In this document: one piece after another, positions 9,287 through 20,874 of the stretch
Layout of the letters: each line of letters opens with the position of its first letter
How positions within the stretch are numbered: the first letter of the stretch is position 1
Assembly: GCA_021307315.1 (NCBI GenBank)
Contig: JAJSPD010000143.1
Span: forward strand, 1-56,966
From: Bisporella sp. PMI_857
Taxonomy: Eukaryota; Ascomycota; Leotiomycetes; Helotiales; Helotiaceae
Direction of reading: 5' to 3'
DNA length: 56,966 nt
The notes under the pieces: generated by a model
Database searches by the model: none
The model's input: the letters and a program-made list of their open reading frames with translations, nothing else
What the model was told of the DNA's origin: nothing
Program-made: the position numbers and the translations under genes

Positions 9287-12200
9287 TCAACCTTGTCTTC
9301 TGGTTCTAAAATAATCATAATTCATCGGATCGTGGTCCTCGTCCGTCTGGGGTAGCCCGCCATACCCCTGTGGGCCACCGCCTAGGAAACCTGGGGCCCG
9401 TCTCTCTTGACTATCGTCTCGAATTCGTTCTGTATATCCTGTAGTGGCAATAGGCATGTCGGCTGCTGCATAAAGTAGGTTTGTCTGGCTGCTATTTTGG
9501 AGCCCGTATATCGAACTACTACCATGCGAATCCGCCTGAGCGTCATGAGAAATAGCCTGCAGATTGGCATAACGTCCAGTATTGGGAAATGATCTCCCAA
9601 CCGTTGGTGTGCCAGGCGTTTCTGGACGTGATGTATCACTGCCTCCCCACATGCTTTGACTGCCAGGTGTGTCAGATCTTATGATGTCTTCCGCCCTACC
9701 GTATATCCCGCCATTACCACCATGTTCATCACTGAATTCTGCTCTGCCTTTGAAGTATTCGAAATCGAGTCGATCCTCAGGGACCATCTCAAAACCCGGT
9801 ACGCCTACAGCTTTTCGACCTGGTTGATTTGGGTGCATGGGGTCGAGTGCAAAAGTATCGGAATATCCGGAAAACGACGTAGATTCATTCGACCCAGCGG
9901 CGTTGCTATCGGTCAAGCGACCACCATATACCGATGCAAGTATATTATGAGCTTTGGCGTGGACCATGGGCGTAATTAGTGGCTTGTAAAGAGCAGGGTG
10001 GCCAAATCGTGATGCAAGCCTATCCTTCTTGCCACCGAAGGTATTGGCGCGAGTTAATTCTGGGTCCTGGAGCTTATTGCGGACTGTGTAGTAGTGAATC
10101 TTATCGTCAAAGCTGCGGCTGCAATACCACTTGAACCCAAGCATTAGGAATGGCAAGGGGACGATCAGGTAAGCTTGCAGATGTGCGCCATCGCCATGAA
10201 CCCAAGTAGCAAGGAATACAACACAGTTGGAAAGCATAGCCGCGAATATCATCCGGTTGAAGAACATTCGCCAGAACATGCCGCCAGACTCAGTCTTCGT
10301 TATAAAAATATAAAGAAGTAAATACTTCTTGAGGTAGACATCTAAACAGAAGTATAGCGCGCAGGCTGGAAAGCAAAGAGGCTGGAGATATCCGTAACAA
10401 AGGGTGACGGTGCTATAGAATAAGAAATAGTTGTAATAACTGGCGTAGTCAAATGCGGGCGGAGCTGTCAATTCAATCATTTCTCTGGGGGTAGGACTGG
10501 AAAATTTTCTCGCGCAGAAGCTCCAGAGTAGGGTCCATAGTTGTGCTAGGTCAACAGCCGCCCCCAGATTGCGTTGGAGGAGCCAGTTAACCCAAAAAGG
10601 CGAGATACGGCAGAGCGAGACAAAAAGTGCTAAAGCTATCTCAGCTTCTTTAATGGCCGTCCAAGCATCTTTCTTTTCAACTTTCGTCTTGTGAATAACC
10701 GTAGAGACGAACGACCAAACTGTACTGAAGGCTGAGAAGACGATTAAAAAATTGATGATGAAAAATGTATATAGTTTTCCTGTAACATGACGTTCCCGTG
10801 CCGTCTTAGTCCGGTCTCCTGCTTTCACCAACATGCGTCGGAATATAATCGGCAAAATGAGGTAGACTAAAGAAGTAATCGCTGGGGACGCAATTCCTTG
10901 AAAAATTGACCACCAGGTTGTGTGGGCCGCCAATGAGTCCCTGAAGCCATCCCATACATTAGCAAGATTTGCTAAGGAAACCAAAAATATAGATATGAAC
11001 GCATTAGGCACAATCCACACAAGAGTGAGTAAAATAGACCACAGATTGTTCCACATCCTGCGTGTTCGTCGTTGAGCTGGAGTGAGCGGCATGTTGTTCC
11101 AAATGATATCGTTAGGCCGGGGGGCAAGAACTATGGTAGTGCCTTGGGGGTGCTTTTTCTTCGCAGTAAATGCAATATTATGGGCCTCATCGATTGCTTC
11201 GTAGCTTGCAAACCCATACGGGAGCGGGTTACGCTTATCAACACTAAAGCGGACCTCCTTGACCTCTAACTCCAATTCTTTAATGCGAGTGGTGAGATAC
11301 TCAATCGCATCAACTTTCTGACCTTTTGGATAAGTACCCCAATTCGGATCTTTTTTCGATGGGTAACACTCTGGGCGTTTTAATGGTAAATTGGTCGGAT
11401 CTTTGAGGTAATTTGCGAGGTACTTCTCGAGTGACCGAACGATCTTGCCATGCTCCTCGATGAGCGCTGGCAGGTCCTTGACGTTTCGTGCAATGGCTGT
11501 TCTCGAAAATGAAGAAGTAGGGGCAACTTCGTCGATTAACCGTCCAATTCCTTCATCTGTTCGAAAGGGTTTTGGAATGTCATTAATCTAGCTTGGGTAA
11601 GTAGCTGCTGGAGGGAGCGGGGAAAAAAATACCGACCATCAGAGTTCTTGCGTGCAAACTGGCCTGGTACTCAGGACTTTCGTAATACTGTCTTCGCAGT
11701 CTCAACACGGCACGATAATTCCACCACAGAAAACCAGCAAACACTATGTTGAACAGCCATGCGCAAACTGTTAGAGCCCAGTTTGCAGTTCCGAATGTAT
11801 TAAGTGGTGTAAGTCGTTTGAAAGTCGACATTCCTTTAAAATTAATCCCTTTGACTAGATTTGTTGGAATTAGAATTCCACACCCTAGGACTGCTAGAAT
11901 TAAAAAGATGTTACGGCACATTCTTAATACTCGCAGAAAAACTGTCGCATCTAGACCGATAGCCATTATTAGGTCCTCCTCCTTGGTTTTCATTACTGGT
12001 CCAACCCAGGCCAAAATGCCTCTTCCCATCGGCGGCAGAGCGTGTCTATCGTCTGCGATTTTGAGTTTTGGGGCGTATACAACGGAATTGTAAGGCCTGA
12101 GGAGTGAAAATCCTACGGCGAGAAGGGCTGTAAGACCTATTGATGTTCCTAAGCTTGCAAGAAATCCACCATCTGCAAGACTGTTCTCTTTCTATCTTAT

Positions 12201-12338
12201 GGTCAATTTTTGAGAGGAGGCCAGTGTGATTTAGCAACCTACTCGTTGTTGAAAGGGGTCCCCAAGCAGGTCCAACAGCTTTTTCGTCCCATCGCTCTGT
12301 CTTCTCATAAGAAGACTCTGTAATCGTGGTAAATCCAT
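9287..12338 (-). CDS. CSC1/RSN1-type (OSCA/TMEM63) membrane channel
   Basis: Exons on the minus strand: 12338-12239, 12172-11637, 11587-9287; total 2,937 nt, 978 residues. It starts at ATG 12338. An N-terminal TM block (about 35-180) resembles RSN1_TM: GGFLASLGTSIG and FLILAVLGCGILIP segments. A large soluble loop (about 210-380) corresponds to PHM7_cyt ('DIPKPFRTDEGIGRLIDEV'). A multi-TM core (about 385-660) carries the DUF221/RSN1_7TM family features, followed by a hydrophilic C-tail of about 300 residues. Family members are hyperosmolality-gated, calcium-permeable channels of plasma or internal membranes. Intron 2 needs the donor GTCGGT to keep phase (see findings). Length is usual for fungal members. 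Specific paralogue not assigned. Confidence 0.9.
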
Positions 12339-13849
12339 TGTGAAAACAACGGCTATGGCTGGGCCAGAGGCCAGCAAGAGGCGATGATCGTTAGTAAAGG
12401 TATGTTCTTATCACAATATAATTGACGCCACTTCTGAGGTGGCCAGCTTCGCACAGATATTTGTCGTGAGCGCAAGACTTTGCTTGTGATTGGAAGTAGA
12501 AATGATTTAAATCTGTCCACGCCGTTTATGACTGAGCGAATGCGATGATGAGTATTACAATGATTTTCTAGGAGGATAGAATAAAGAAGGTCTGAATCAC
12601 AGGTACCAATGCATACCCATGAGAGGAGAAGAAACGAACCAGGAAGAAGGAAAGGTGGAAAGAGGAGGGAGGGGGTTATCGTGATCATGGACAAGATAAA
12701 AGAGAATACGAGGAAAGGTTAAGGAAGGGAAGACCGGCATTTTTTTTCTAAGGTCCATTTCTTTGAGGTGTTAACAAGGTGCGAGGCAATGACGCTGTTG
12801 GGGTTGACAAGCATGGCAGGGTCCGCCGGCCTACCCACCAAATTTGTCCTGCTGTAACACAGAGGCGACTCCGTAGGTACAGGACAGTACAGTACAGTAC
12901 TGTTATAGTGCTAGCGTGAGAGAATTTTGCACCTAACAATTTGCCACCCACCCCTCGTCTCTTTCGCTTTCACATTCCAGCAAGATTTGAAGAAGTTTAT
13001 TATGATTAGCAGGGACAATAGGCGCCGAGCAAGGCTAGGTTGAGTTTGAGGATAGGTATCGACAAACATTTCTCTCAACGCAAGAGCCAAGAGAAAAAAG
13101 AGGGATTCATTGCCCACTGCTGTCGGGGGATACGACAGGATCCTAGTTAGTCATTACCCCGTTAGCTAGGAGGGTGGCCAGGGTATCTTGCGGCTCCTTC
13201 CCTGTTCATAACTCGATATCCTACCTTCAGGTACCTACAGTAGTGTGTCAGAGCGCCATGCCAAGCCCAGGAACCCCAATCTTCGGTACTTGGGATAGCA
13301 CTGTAAGCATCTCGATCGATGTATGTAAACACATACTGAAATGCAAGACGAGGAGGTCGTAGTACATGACAGCTCAGTATGAGCAGGTATGTATCAAGTT
13401 CTGTCGCTGTTAATTTATGACCGCCTTAGGCTACGCTACGCTTGTTCTACCTTTTGATGCAATCGGTCCATTTTAGGGTTCCTAATCATTGCTCGCCTGC
13501 AAACAGATACCAAACCAGAATAGATTCAAAGTCAACGCAGACTGCTGAATTCAGCATTCTGCTACTGAATTTCCAGCCTCTTCAACAAAGGGTCCCATGA
13601 CCCTCGGACTTGCAAGCCATAATATTTGCTGGAGCAAGTATATTGTTTACTTTCAAATTATTCTGGCTGCGTTAGAATTGGATAAATCGTCTCATGCATG
13701 CACGTCTTGCGTTTTACCTATAGCTCTACTGGTCTTCCTATATTCCCGATCTATACAAAATACTTATAAGTACAACAAGAACGCCGTATAGATGCCTCGC
13801 TACAAACTAATGCCCCAAATCTATGCGTAGGTGTGTCTATTTCAGAGAA
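12339..13849. other. Intergenic region between channel and protease genes
   Basis: About 1.5 kb upstream of the channel gene and downstream of the protease gene, hence mainly promoter and 5' leader of the former. It holds the ACAGT tandem palindrome at 12880-12904 and CT-rich tracts. I see no coding exon. The open stretches here show no domain and no bias. Confidence 0.6.
12880..12904. promoter_or_regulatory. ACAGT tandem ending in palindrome ACAGTACTGT
   Basis: The motif 'cagtacagtacagtactgt' is four overlapping ACAGT units ending in a perfect 10-bp palindrome, about 550 bp upstream of the channel ATG. The same palindrome occurs at 38321-38330, and interrupted at 39055-39075, upstream of the permease. 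A binding site is possible; function is inference. Confidence 0.35.
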
Positions 13850-15883
13850 TTATTCGTCTTTCTCTAGCTCATAGAAAAGCATATAAACCTCTTTCTGCAT
13901 TGCAAGGACATCGCTAGTCTTAGCCTCCTTAATCTTTTCATCGCTGATTCTCCACCATCTATTATTGCCTGGGCCTTTCTTCCGCTTGCTTCGAGCCGCT
14001 TCTCCTAAAGAAGCATGAGAAGGCCCAGCATACGGCGAGGATGGTTGTCCAATTGAAATGACAGTATGGTCATCCATACGTCCGCCTCGGCTTGAGGACA
14101 GTCTTGATGACAGCGACTCTCGTGCTGATCGAGCCACAGATCTGAGGCTGCTTGTCTCTACATTGCGAGCGGCATTGTAGTTGGCAGCTTTGGCAGTCAT
14201 ATTACTCCTATTAGATACGGATGATGAAGCAGATGTTGCCATCGAACACTGGTCCGCTCCAGAAGCTCTAAACGATTCTTCCGAGTGCTGACTAGTTGTA
14301 GAGAGGAGTGAACTAGATGATGCAGCGGCTGGAGAACCAAGGTCTGATGTGGATGAAACAGTGCCGTTATATAAGACGGTATCATCAATCTTCTGCTGAG
14401 GGTACATCTGCGGCGTTGAGATTTGGGATGCCGCAGGTGTCGAAGGCTTGCTGTAAACCATAGATCCCTGGAACACATTGGGTGTTGAGAATGGTGGATA
14501 TACATTTTGTCGTCGAAAAGATTCATAATGGCCAGAGTGGTGACTACCCTTGTGACAAACTACGCTCAACAACCGATATATTCGTCGCTCAGCGAGCCCT
14601 CCAAGGGGTAACTTTTCTGGGAACGATACCTTGGCTGAGTTTTTCATAGTTGATCTACTTGCATCGAAAATGGACCTCGAGAGATGAATGGCAATAACCT
14701 TGGGAAAGTGAGTGATTCGAACATGTTTAGCAATTCTTCTTTTTGGCGCATAGCGCATGTCTGGTAGTTCTACCTCGTTGATAAGTCCTTCTGGGTCTGT
14801 GTTTATTTTGGCCTGTAGTTTTTTGATAGCTTCCCGTGTCTTTTGCTTAAAAATATTGGATGTTGACTTTGTGAGCTCTTCCTCTAGAGTCGTCATTGCA
14901 TGGACAAGTCGACAATTCTCACACTTGAAGTCGTCAATATATTCCGTCTTGAACATCTGATCGAAACAAGAGCTTAAGGTCGTAGATCCGACTTGAGGAA
15001 CACTTAAAGTTAGTGAGCAGAAAGTAGTTTTGGTAGGCTTTGGTTTGAATTTGCATGTCATGCATTCGATCTGCGATTCTGAGCCACCTTCCAAGGGAAA
15101 CCCTTCCTCTTCGTGTATTTTTGACTGGTCTTCCGGGCCAGCTTGGAAGCTTGGAGGCACAGACTCGCCTTCAGGATCCGTAATAGAGCAGCTTGCTGCA
15201 TCGGTCCTTGGTAGTGGAACATTTTGTTGGACTTTTCCATTGCTCAGGATTATTTGCTCAGGCTCAGATTCTATAGCATCAAGTCCCAAGGCTTCACCAG
15301 ACTTTCCATTATTAAGTATCTGTCTAGCAAACTTTCTGGCTCTATGGCCCGCATGGTATTCGTCGCAGAGCCTTTCTGCCACAACCTGGAGAAACTCCTG
15401 AGCATCTTGTTGTTGCCTGCTGATCCTTTGTTTGAAAGCATTTTCCAAGCACGATACAAACGTGGATGCCGATATCGTCTTCTTGTACAAGGGACGCTCG
15501 TTAAGAGAATCTAGAATATCCTTTAGGCCATGGGTGACTAGTCCAGCTTGGAGGCCTTCAATTTTTGATGGAGACAGGTTTTTTCTGGCTGGGTCTGGGA
15601 CAAGGCGAGAATATATATCTGGGCCATCTAGACTCCTCCTGTGCGTTTCTCGAATCAAATAGTGTCGTAGGTCTCCAAGGCCTGCCAAAGCCTGGAGCAC
15701 TGAATTTATGAAGCAATCGTTCGCAGAGTTTGAAAGTCCAACAACGCCTCTTTTCCTTGAACTTGCAGATCCATTCGAATCGCCATCGATGAAGAAAGTC
15801 GGAGCAAAAACATATACAAGAGTTATTGCGGCAAGCGACGCACCTGCAGCGTAAGTAGCAACTGTCAGCGGCTTCTCGGGCAT
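13850..15883 (-). CDS. Membrane-anchored ubiquitin-specific protease
   Basis: Single exon, 677 residues. The start is set at ATG 15883 in a good context (TAAAAATGCCC). The frame stays open to 15988 but without another ATG. A hydrophobic segment at about residues 11-31 could be a signal anchor. The UCH/USP Cys box (GLSNSANDCFINSVLQ) places the nucleophile at Cys57. The His box is 'HHSGHYESF', and a terminal 'WWRISDEKI' gives the usual late aromatic/Asp element. A Cys-x-x-Cys pair (ECMTCK, then CENCR) suggests a zinc ribbon. An N-terminal anchor directly before the Cys box is the layout of yeast Ubp16 and animal USP30 (mitochondrial outer membrane), so a similar place is inferred. It would remove ubiquitin from substrates. 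A Ser-rich insert separates the His box from the C-terminus. Confidence 0.88.
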   Translation of the reverse strand: MPEKPLTVATYAAGASLAAITLVYVFAPTFFIDGDSNGSASSRKRGVVGLSNSANDCFINSVLQALAGLGDLRHYLIRETHRRSLDGPDIYSRLVPDPARKNLSPSKIEGLQAGLVTHGLKDILDSLNERPLYKKTISASTFVSCLENAFKQRISRQQQDAQEFLQVVAERLCDEYHAGHRARKFARQILNNGKSGEALGLDAIESEPEQIILSNGKVQQNVPLPRTDAASCSITDPEGESVPPSFQAGPEDQSKIHEEEGFPLEGGSESQIECMTCKFKPKPTKTTFCSLTLSVPQVGSTTLSSCFDQMFKTEYIDDFKCENCRLVHAMTTLEEELTKSTSNIFKQKTREAIKKLQAKINTDPEGLINEVELPDMRYAPKRRIAKHVRITHFPKVIAIHLSRSIFDASRSTMKNSAKVSFPEKLPLGGLAERRIYRLLSVVCHKGSHHSGHYESFRRQNVYPPFSTPNVFQGSMVYSKPSTPAASQISTPQMYPQQKIDDTVLYNGTVSSTSDLGSPAAASSSSLLSTTSQHSEESFRASGADQCSMATSASSSVSNRSNMTAKAANYNAARNVETSSLRSVARSARESLSSRLSSSRGGRMDDHTVISIGQPSSPYAGPSHASLGEAARSKRKKGPGNNRWWRISDEKIKEAKTSDVLAMQKEVYMLFYELEKDE

Positions 15884-16459
15884 TTTTACCGCAAGCTTAT
15901 AGGCAAGATGGAGGGAAGACACAGATTTTCGCGACGTTTTTCCATCCCAATTGACGAGAGAAATGAGACTTTCTGTTCTGTACAACAAGAATACGAGATT
16001 GTATAGGTGCAGCCTTTTTTCTTTTTTGACGAACTTGGATCCTGGGACTCCGGGCTAGGTCAGAAAGCGACGCACCAGCGTGGAGACGATACCGGTACAA
16101 GTAGTCAGATTTATTCCTCCTTGCGCGAATCCTGTAGTACCTATATCTGGCACAGCATAACTTCTAGATCCAATACAACGAAAATGTTTTAGCGACACAT
16201 CTGCAAGTAAAGCCAGAAAGAAGAGAAGCCATTTGTCATCGTCTTGTACAGCCACAATAATGACAAGTCGTCGGAGTCAAAGTTCCAAAATCTTACCGAT
16301 AGCAAGGGCACGGCAGTGTTTGGTGACCGAAGCGGGTCCGTGTTCTGGGCAACCAATGGAACTTTGAGTGGAGTTGGAGATATTCCATCTCCGAAGCTGC
16401 AATCGTCGGGACTCTAGCTACAAACTGAATATCTATTTATGAGAACAATCACGCTTACC
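15884..16459. promoter_or_regulatory. Divergent promoter, protease / bL9m
   Basis: The 576 bp between the two start codons must hold both promoters and leaders. No coding exon is evident. Both products are probably mitochondrial (inner-ribosome protein and an inferred outer-membrane enzyme), so shared control is possible but undemonstrated. Confidence 0.5.
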
Positions 16460-17520
16460 ATGGTATCGCCGCTTCTTTCTAAGGGCATACAATGTGTATC
16501 ATGTACGAGAGGTATGCTTCTATCTGCAGATCCTTTGTCACTCTTAGTGGGCAATCAAATCCGCGGAAAGAAAAAATTGGCGAAGATAGCTACGGTCAAT
16601 GTTCAGTTGCTTCAGAATGTTGCTGGTTATGGGAGAAAGGGTGAGTTGGGTGGCGTATTTGCCCATTGTCTGTGTATATGAGAATTCTGGCTGACAGATC
16701 AGGTTCAATTGTGCCAATCAGTAAAGGGGTTATGAGAAATCAATGGTACCCAGAAGGCATTGCAACCTATGTCACTACACCAAAGCTTCAAGAGCTTAAA
16801 AGAAAGAATATTACTGCGGAGAGGGACTTTGAATGGGGCTCGGTGAGAGTCAGAAAGGCTGCTTTAAGGTCTGCTGTTGAGTCTCAAGCTGTAGCTCCAC
16901 TAGAGCCACCGGAAGATGGTGCAAGTAAGGATTCATTCCTGGTCAATAGCCTCAATAAGGAGAATGATAAAAACAAACCTGCGCTAAAGCAAGACAATTT
17001 TGCGCTGATTACTGTAAGATGCTCGATCGTGTTGCGAGCGTTGAACGAAATTCTAACACTTTCAACTTAGTCTGAACAAGCAACAACTATACTGTCCCGA
17101 CTGCTCCCACCAAGCATTACCTTCTTTCGGTTGCCTGCCACAGCAGAAGCAACTTCCATCCCAGTTGCGGCCCCTAGGAAGATATCCTCCTCATTATCAT
17201 CCAGCGCGGTCCTCTCAGCTGCGGCGGAACGGGCTGCGAAAGAGGTAGCCACGAAAACGCCAGCACAATTGGCCGGCGGGAGAATTGGTAAAACCGCCAG
17301 TTCTGTGACGACGAATGATGTAACTGCAAATCTGAAAGCGATATTAGAACAAGACGAGGATGGACGTCGTATCAACCTATCACCACGCAATATCTCCTTC
17401 GTTGAAAAAGTGGACGGGAAAATAGGTGTGAAGCAGTTCGGCACTTTTAATATCAACATCAGACTCGACAATTCTTCAGAAGTCGTTCGTAGATCTATAG
17501 AAGTTGCGGTCGAGGGCTGA
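16460..17520 (+). CDS. Mitochondrial ribosomal protein bL9m
   Basis: Exons 16460-16640, 16703-17013 and 17071-17520; total 942 nt, 313 residues. Donors are GTGAGT and GTAAGA; acceptors are ATCAG and ACTTAG; phases agree. Residues about 40-90 carry the bacterial L9 N-terminal fold signature ('VNVQLLQNVAGYGRKGSIV', then 'MRNQWYPEGIA'). The last about 70 residues look like the L9 C-terminal domain. The N-terminus is basic, as for mitochondrial import. Fungal homologues are called MRPL50 in yeast. It is longer than bacterial L9 (about 150) because of a linker rich in Ala, Ser and Glu. ATG 16460 (ACCATGG context) is preferred over the in-frame ATG at 16439. Confidence 0.88.
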
Positions 17521-18737
17521 TTATTGAGGAACGTGCGAATATATGTATGATCAAGAACCGTGAATTTGCAGTCATGTTCTCATTCTAAGCGTGTAATACG
17601 CTGGGCTGTTTCAGAAAAATCCCAACGGATGGATATGTCTGGGGAAACAATATGTAATTTTATGAAGCTACAAACTGCAATGTCCATAAATTCAGTTGAG
17701 TTGGGATGAACCATCTTTAGCAAGCGTTTCACCGTCCGAACGAGAAGTTTAAAAGACGTCATTTGTACATTTAGAAGATATGAGGTTGTTCCTGGTAATT
17801 TGAACAGAGCTATATATGTAGTATAACAGGAGGAATGAGCATTGACTGTTTCAACTACTCCGGGTCTGACTTAATCGGCTTGAATCGGGACACCCTTCGG
17901 CGTGATTTTATCGTCATACCCGATGAATATGTAGAGTTCCAAGAATTGAACCATCAATACCCTAGGTTAGAGCAGCACAAGGGGACTTGGGCGAATCGCG
18001 GCCAAGCGAAGGCAGCGGGCTTTGGAGCCAAAATGATAAGTATAAATACTGTAAAAACCCAGCGCAGACATCGACCCTAGCTCAAATACCTAGCTACAAC
18101 TTTGCCCTTTTCCAAGGTATAGAGCTCCAACAAATTATAGACGACGTGCCTCGACAACAAAGTACGCATAGGCTGATCAGATTAAAGGTACGTTGGAACT
18201 ACTCTCCTAACAAAATGTTTACCGACTTCGGAACTGCGAACAAATGTCTATTTCGTCAGCTTTCATCCCCTTCTTTGCCTGGTGGTTTTCCTATACCGTG
18301 TTATAGCCCTTTCGAAGAGCTGTGGCGTTTGGCCGGGCTACAGCGTATCAGTGGCATTACTTCAGGCATCGATTACAGTGCTGTATTGTCTGCAAGGGTC
18401 TGACCCTCTGTGCTTGGTTTCAACCAATCTCAGTTGCCCTGACATCTAGCACGAAACCTAAACGGAAAAACCCCTCCTGCAAAAGATTTCAACCCCACCT
18501 CACCAGTCCGCAACCACATATCATCAACAGCGGGGTTTACCAGCTTATCGCATCACAAACGACAGAAAAACAAATTCGAAAGAAAACCCCTTCCACTGTC
18601 TTCCGCGGCCTTTCCTTGATTTTATCCAAACTCATTTCAACGCCGTACGCTTTCACCCATCTTTCCCTCACTGACATAAGCACTTCTACAAGGCAAGGTT
18701 CAACCCAATCTCAACTTATTCAAACGAACTCGCAGCC
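17521..18737. other. Intergenic region and aldolase promoter
   Basis: About 1.2 kb. The last 350 bp are CT-rich and A/C-rich, typical of strongly expressed fungal genes, ending 'ctcgcagccATGG' at the aldolase start. Short open stretches (17835-18080, 18322-18798) have no recognisable domain and are not called genes. Confidence 0.6.
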
Positions 18738-20102
18738 ATGGGTGTCCAAGATGTCCTCACTCGCAAGACCGGTGTCATTACTGGTGATGATGTCTTGAAG
18801 CTCTTCAACTATGCTCAGGAGCACAACTTTGCCATTCCTGCCATTGTATGTCATGAGTGCATTGCTGTCTGTCGATATCTAAGCTTTTCTAATCACTAAC
18901 AGAATGTCACCTCTTCATCCACTATTGTAGCTTCCCTTGAGGCTGCAAGAGATGCTAAAGCCCCAATCATTCTGCAGATGTCTCAAGGCGGTGCTGCTTA
19001 TTTCGCTGGAAAGGTTAGTACTACAATGTCCCAGAACCTATACTGCCAGAGCCGTGTGAAAACTAACCCCGTTCTTGTCAGGGTGTTGCCAATGGCAAGC
19101 AAGAAGCTTCAATTGCCGGCGGCATTGCTGCTGCCCAGTTTATCCGTGCTGTGGCCCCGGTGTATGGCATTCCCGTCGTCCTCCACACCGATCACTGTGC
19201 CAAGAAGCTACTTCCATGGTTGGACGGTCTATTGGACGCAGATGAGAAATACTTTAAGGAGCATGGCGAGCCTCTTTTCTCCAGCCATATGATTGATTTG
19301 AGCGAGGAGGAAGTTGAGTGGAATATCAAGACCACCGCTGAATACCTGAAACGCGCCGCACCTATGAAGCAATGGCTTGAGATGGTAAGAATATGTTCTG
19401 TAGCTATATATTGAAGCACCATTGCTAATCGTGTTAGGAAATTGGTATTACAGGTGGTGAGGAAGATGGCGTTAACAATGAGGATGTCGATAATAACTCC
19501 CTATACACACAACCAGAGGATATTCTCAACATTTACAATGCCCTCTCGCCCATCTCGCCATACTTCTCTATCGCCGCTGGTTTCGGCAATGTCCACGGTG
19601 TCTACAAGCCGGGTAATGTCAAATTACAACCTGAGCTTCTCGGTAAGCACCAGGCTCACGTTAAGGCTGCGATTAAGGCAAAGGAGGACAAGCCTGTCTT
19701 CTTGGTCTTCCACGGCGGCTCTGGATCATCAAAGGAGGAATTCCAGAGAGCTATCGGTTATGGTGTAGTAAAGGTCAATCTTGACACCGATTTGCAATAC
19801 GCTTATCTCACGGGTATTCGAGACTATGTCCTGATCAAGAAGGACTATATTATGAAGCAAGTTGGTAATCCCGATGGAGAGGACAAGCCTAACAAGAAAT
19901 ATTTTGATCCTCGTAAGTCCTCCGTCTCTCTCCAATAGCTCCATAAGAGTGTCAATAGTACTCTTACGTAGCCCCTTAACTATAGAAAACCCTGAATTCC
20001 ATGCTAACATACACAGGTGTTTGGGTTCGCGAGGGCGAAAAGACAATGTCTGCTCGCGTCACCGAAGGTCTGAAGGACTTCAATACCGCTGGTCAGCTAT
20101 GA
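18738..20102 (+). CDS. fba1: Class II fructose-bisphosphate aldolase
   Basis: Five exons: 18738-18845, 18903-19013, 19082-19384, 19438-19912, 20017-20102; total 1,083 nt, 360 residues, exactly the family's size. All donors are GT and acceptors AG; intron 4 has a TGCTAAC branch point. It cleaves fructose 1,6-bisphosphate to dihydroxyacetone phosphate and glyceraldehyde 3-phosphate in glycolysis, reversibly in gluconeogenesis, in the cytosol. Class II (zinc) features: 'VVLHTDHCAKK' with the metal-binding His and catalytic Asp; 'GFGNVHGVYKPGNV'; 'FLVFHGGSGSSKEEF' for phosphate and zinc; and 'VKVNLDTDLQYA'. The early codon use is C-ending, suiting high expression. Gene symbol is by analogy with yeast FBA1. 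Confidence 0.97.
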
Positions 20103-20874
20103 CCATCTTCATATTTGATGCTTTTGATGCCTGAATCCAGTGATTGATAATGTAGAACTATTCTTAGAAAAAATGAGATTCTGCATCACAAAATATCTCA
20201 TATTTCTTTGAACCAGGTATATTTTACGGCCTCTCTCGACATGGCTCTATGATACCCCTATATTGACCATATCCCCTTCAAATTATGTGCATCCGAAAAC
20301 GTTATATGTTGCCGGCTTATTCCCTCTATTCTAGGTCCGCTACCCATGGCCTAATTACTTTGGTAGCCCCTGAACCAGTTCCTGAAACAACCCAGATGCG
20401 GCGGGTGGCGGCGTGAACGTGGCGAAAATTGTGTATTACATTGTATGCAATGACACATCAGATGAAGATCTAGATCAAGCGACTAGGCAATAGCTCTTTG
20501 TAGGAAGCATGATTTTGAAGAACATACTGTAAGGAGACACACATTTACGAGGCAATCACGGATTTGAAATAGTATTTTCAACATTAAGTAAACAAGTTTT
20601 AGGATCGAGCGAGATATCAGAACTAAAGCTAAGTCCCCGTATGGAAATGAAAACACAAGCATGTCCAACCTGACCGCTTTAATTGGCACAGTGCCATAAT
20701 GCGATTTAATTCTTTCGCAATTCTCACTAGAGATCCTCAATGCTGACATCCATGGGCATCAACATCCTGCTTGATAGGAACTCTTCCCTTACCTGCCTAA
20801 TTTATGCTCCTCCATCAGCGCGCTTTAAAAGTTGAATATCTCTAGAACGCGACAGGGACTCATCTCCTAAGCTG
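20103..20874. other. Convergent intergenic region, aldolase / Rtf2
   Basis: About 770 bp between two 3' ends. It contains 3' UTR-like AT-rich DNA, a GC-rich patch at about 20398-20430, and no coding signal. Polyadenylation signals are not sharp enough to call. Confidence 0.6.

Noticed and set aside
18322..18798. 158-codon ORF overlapping the aldolase start
   Set aside because: Overlaps the aldolase leader and first exon in another frame; no domain.
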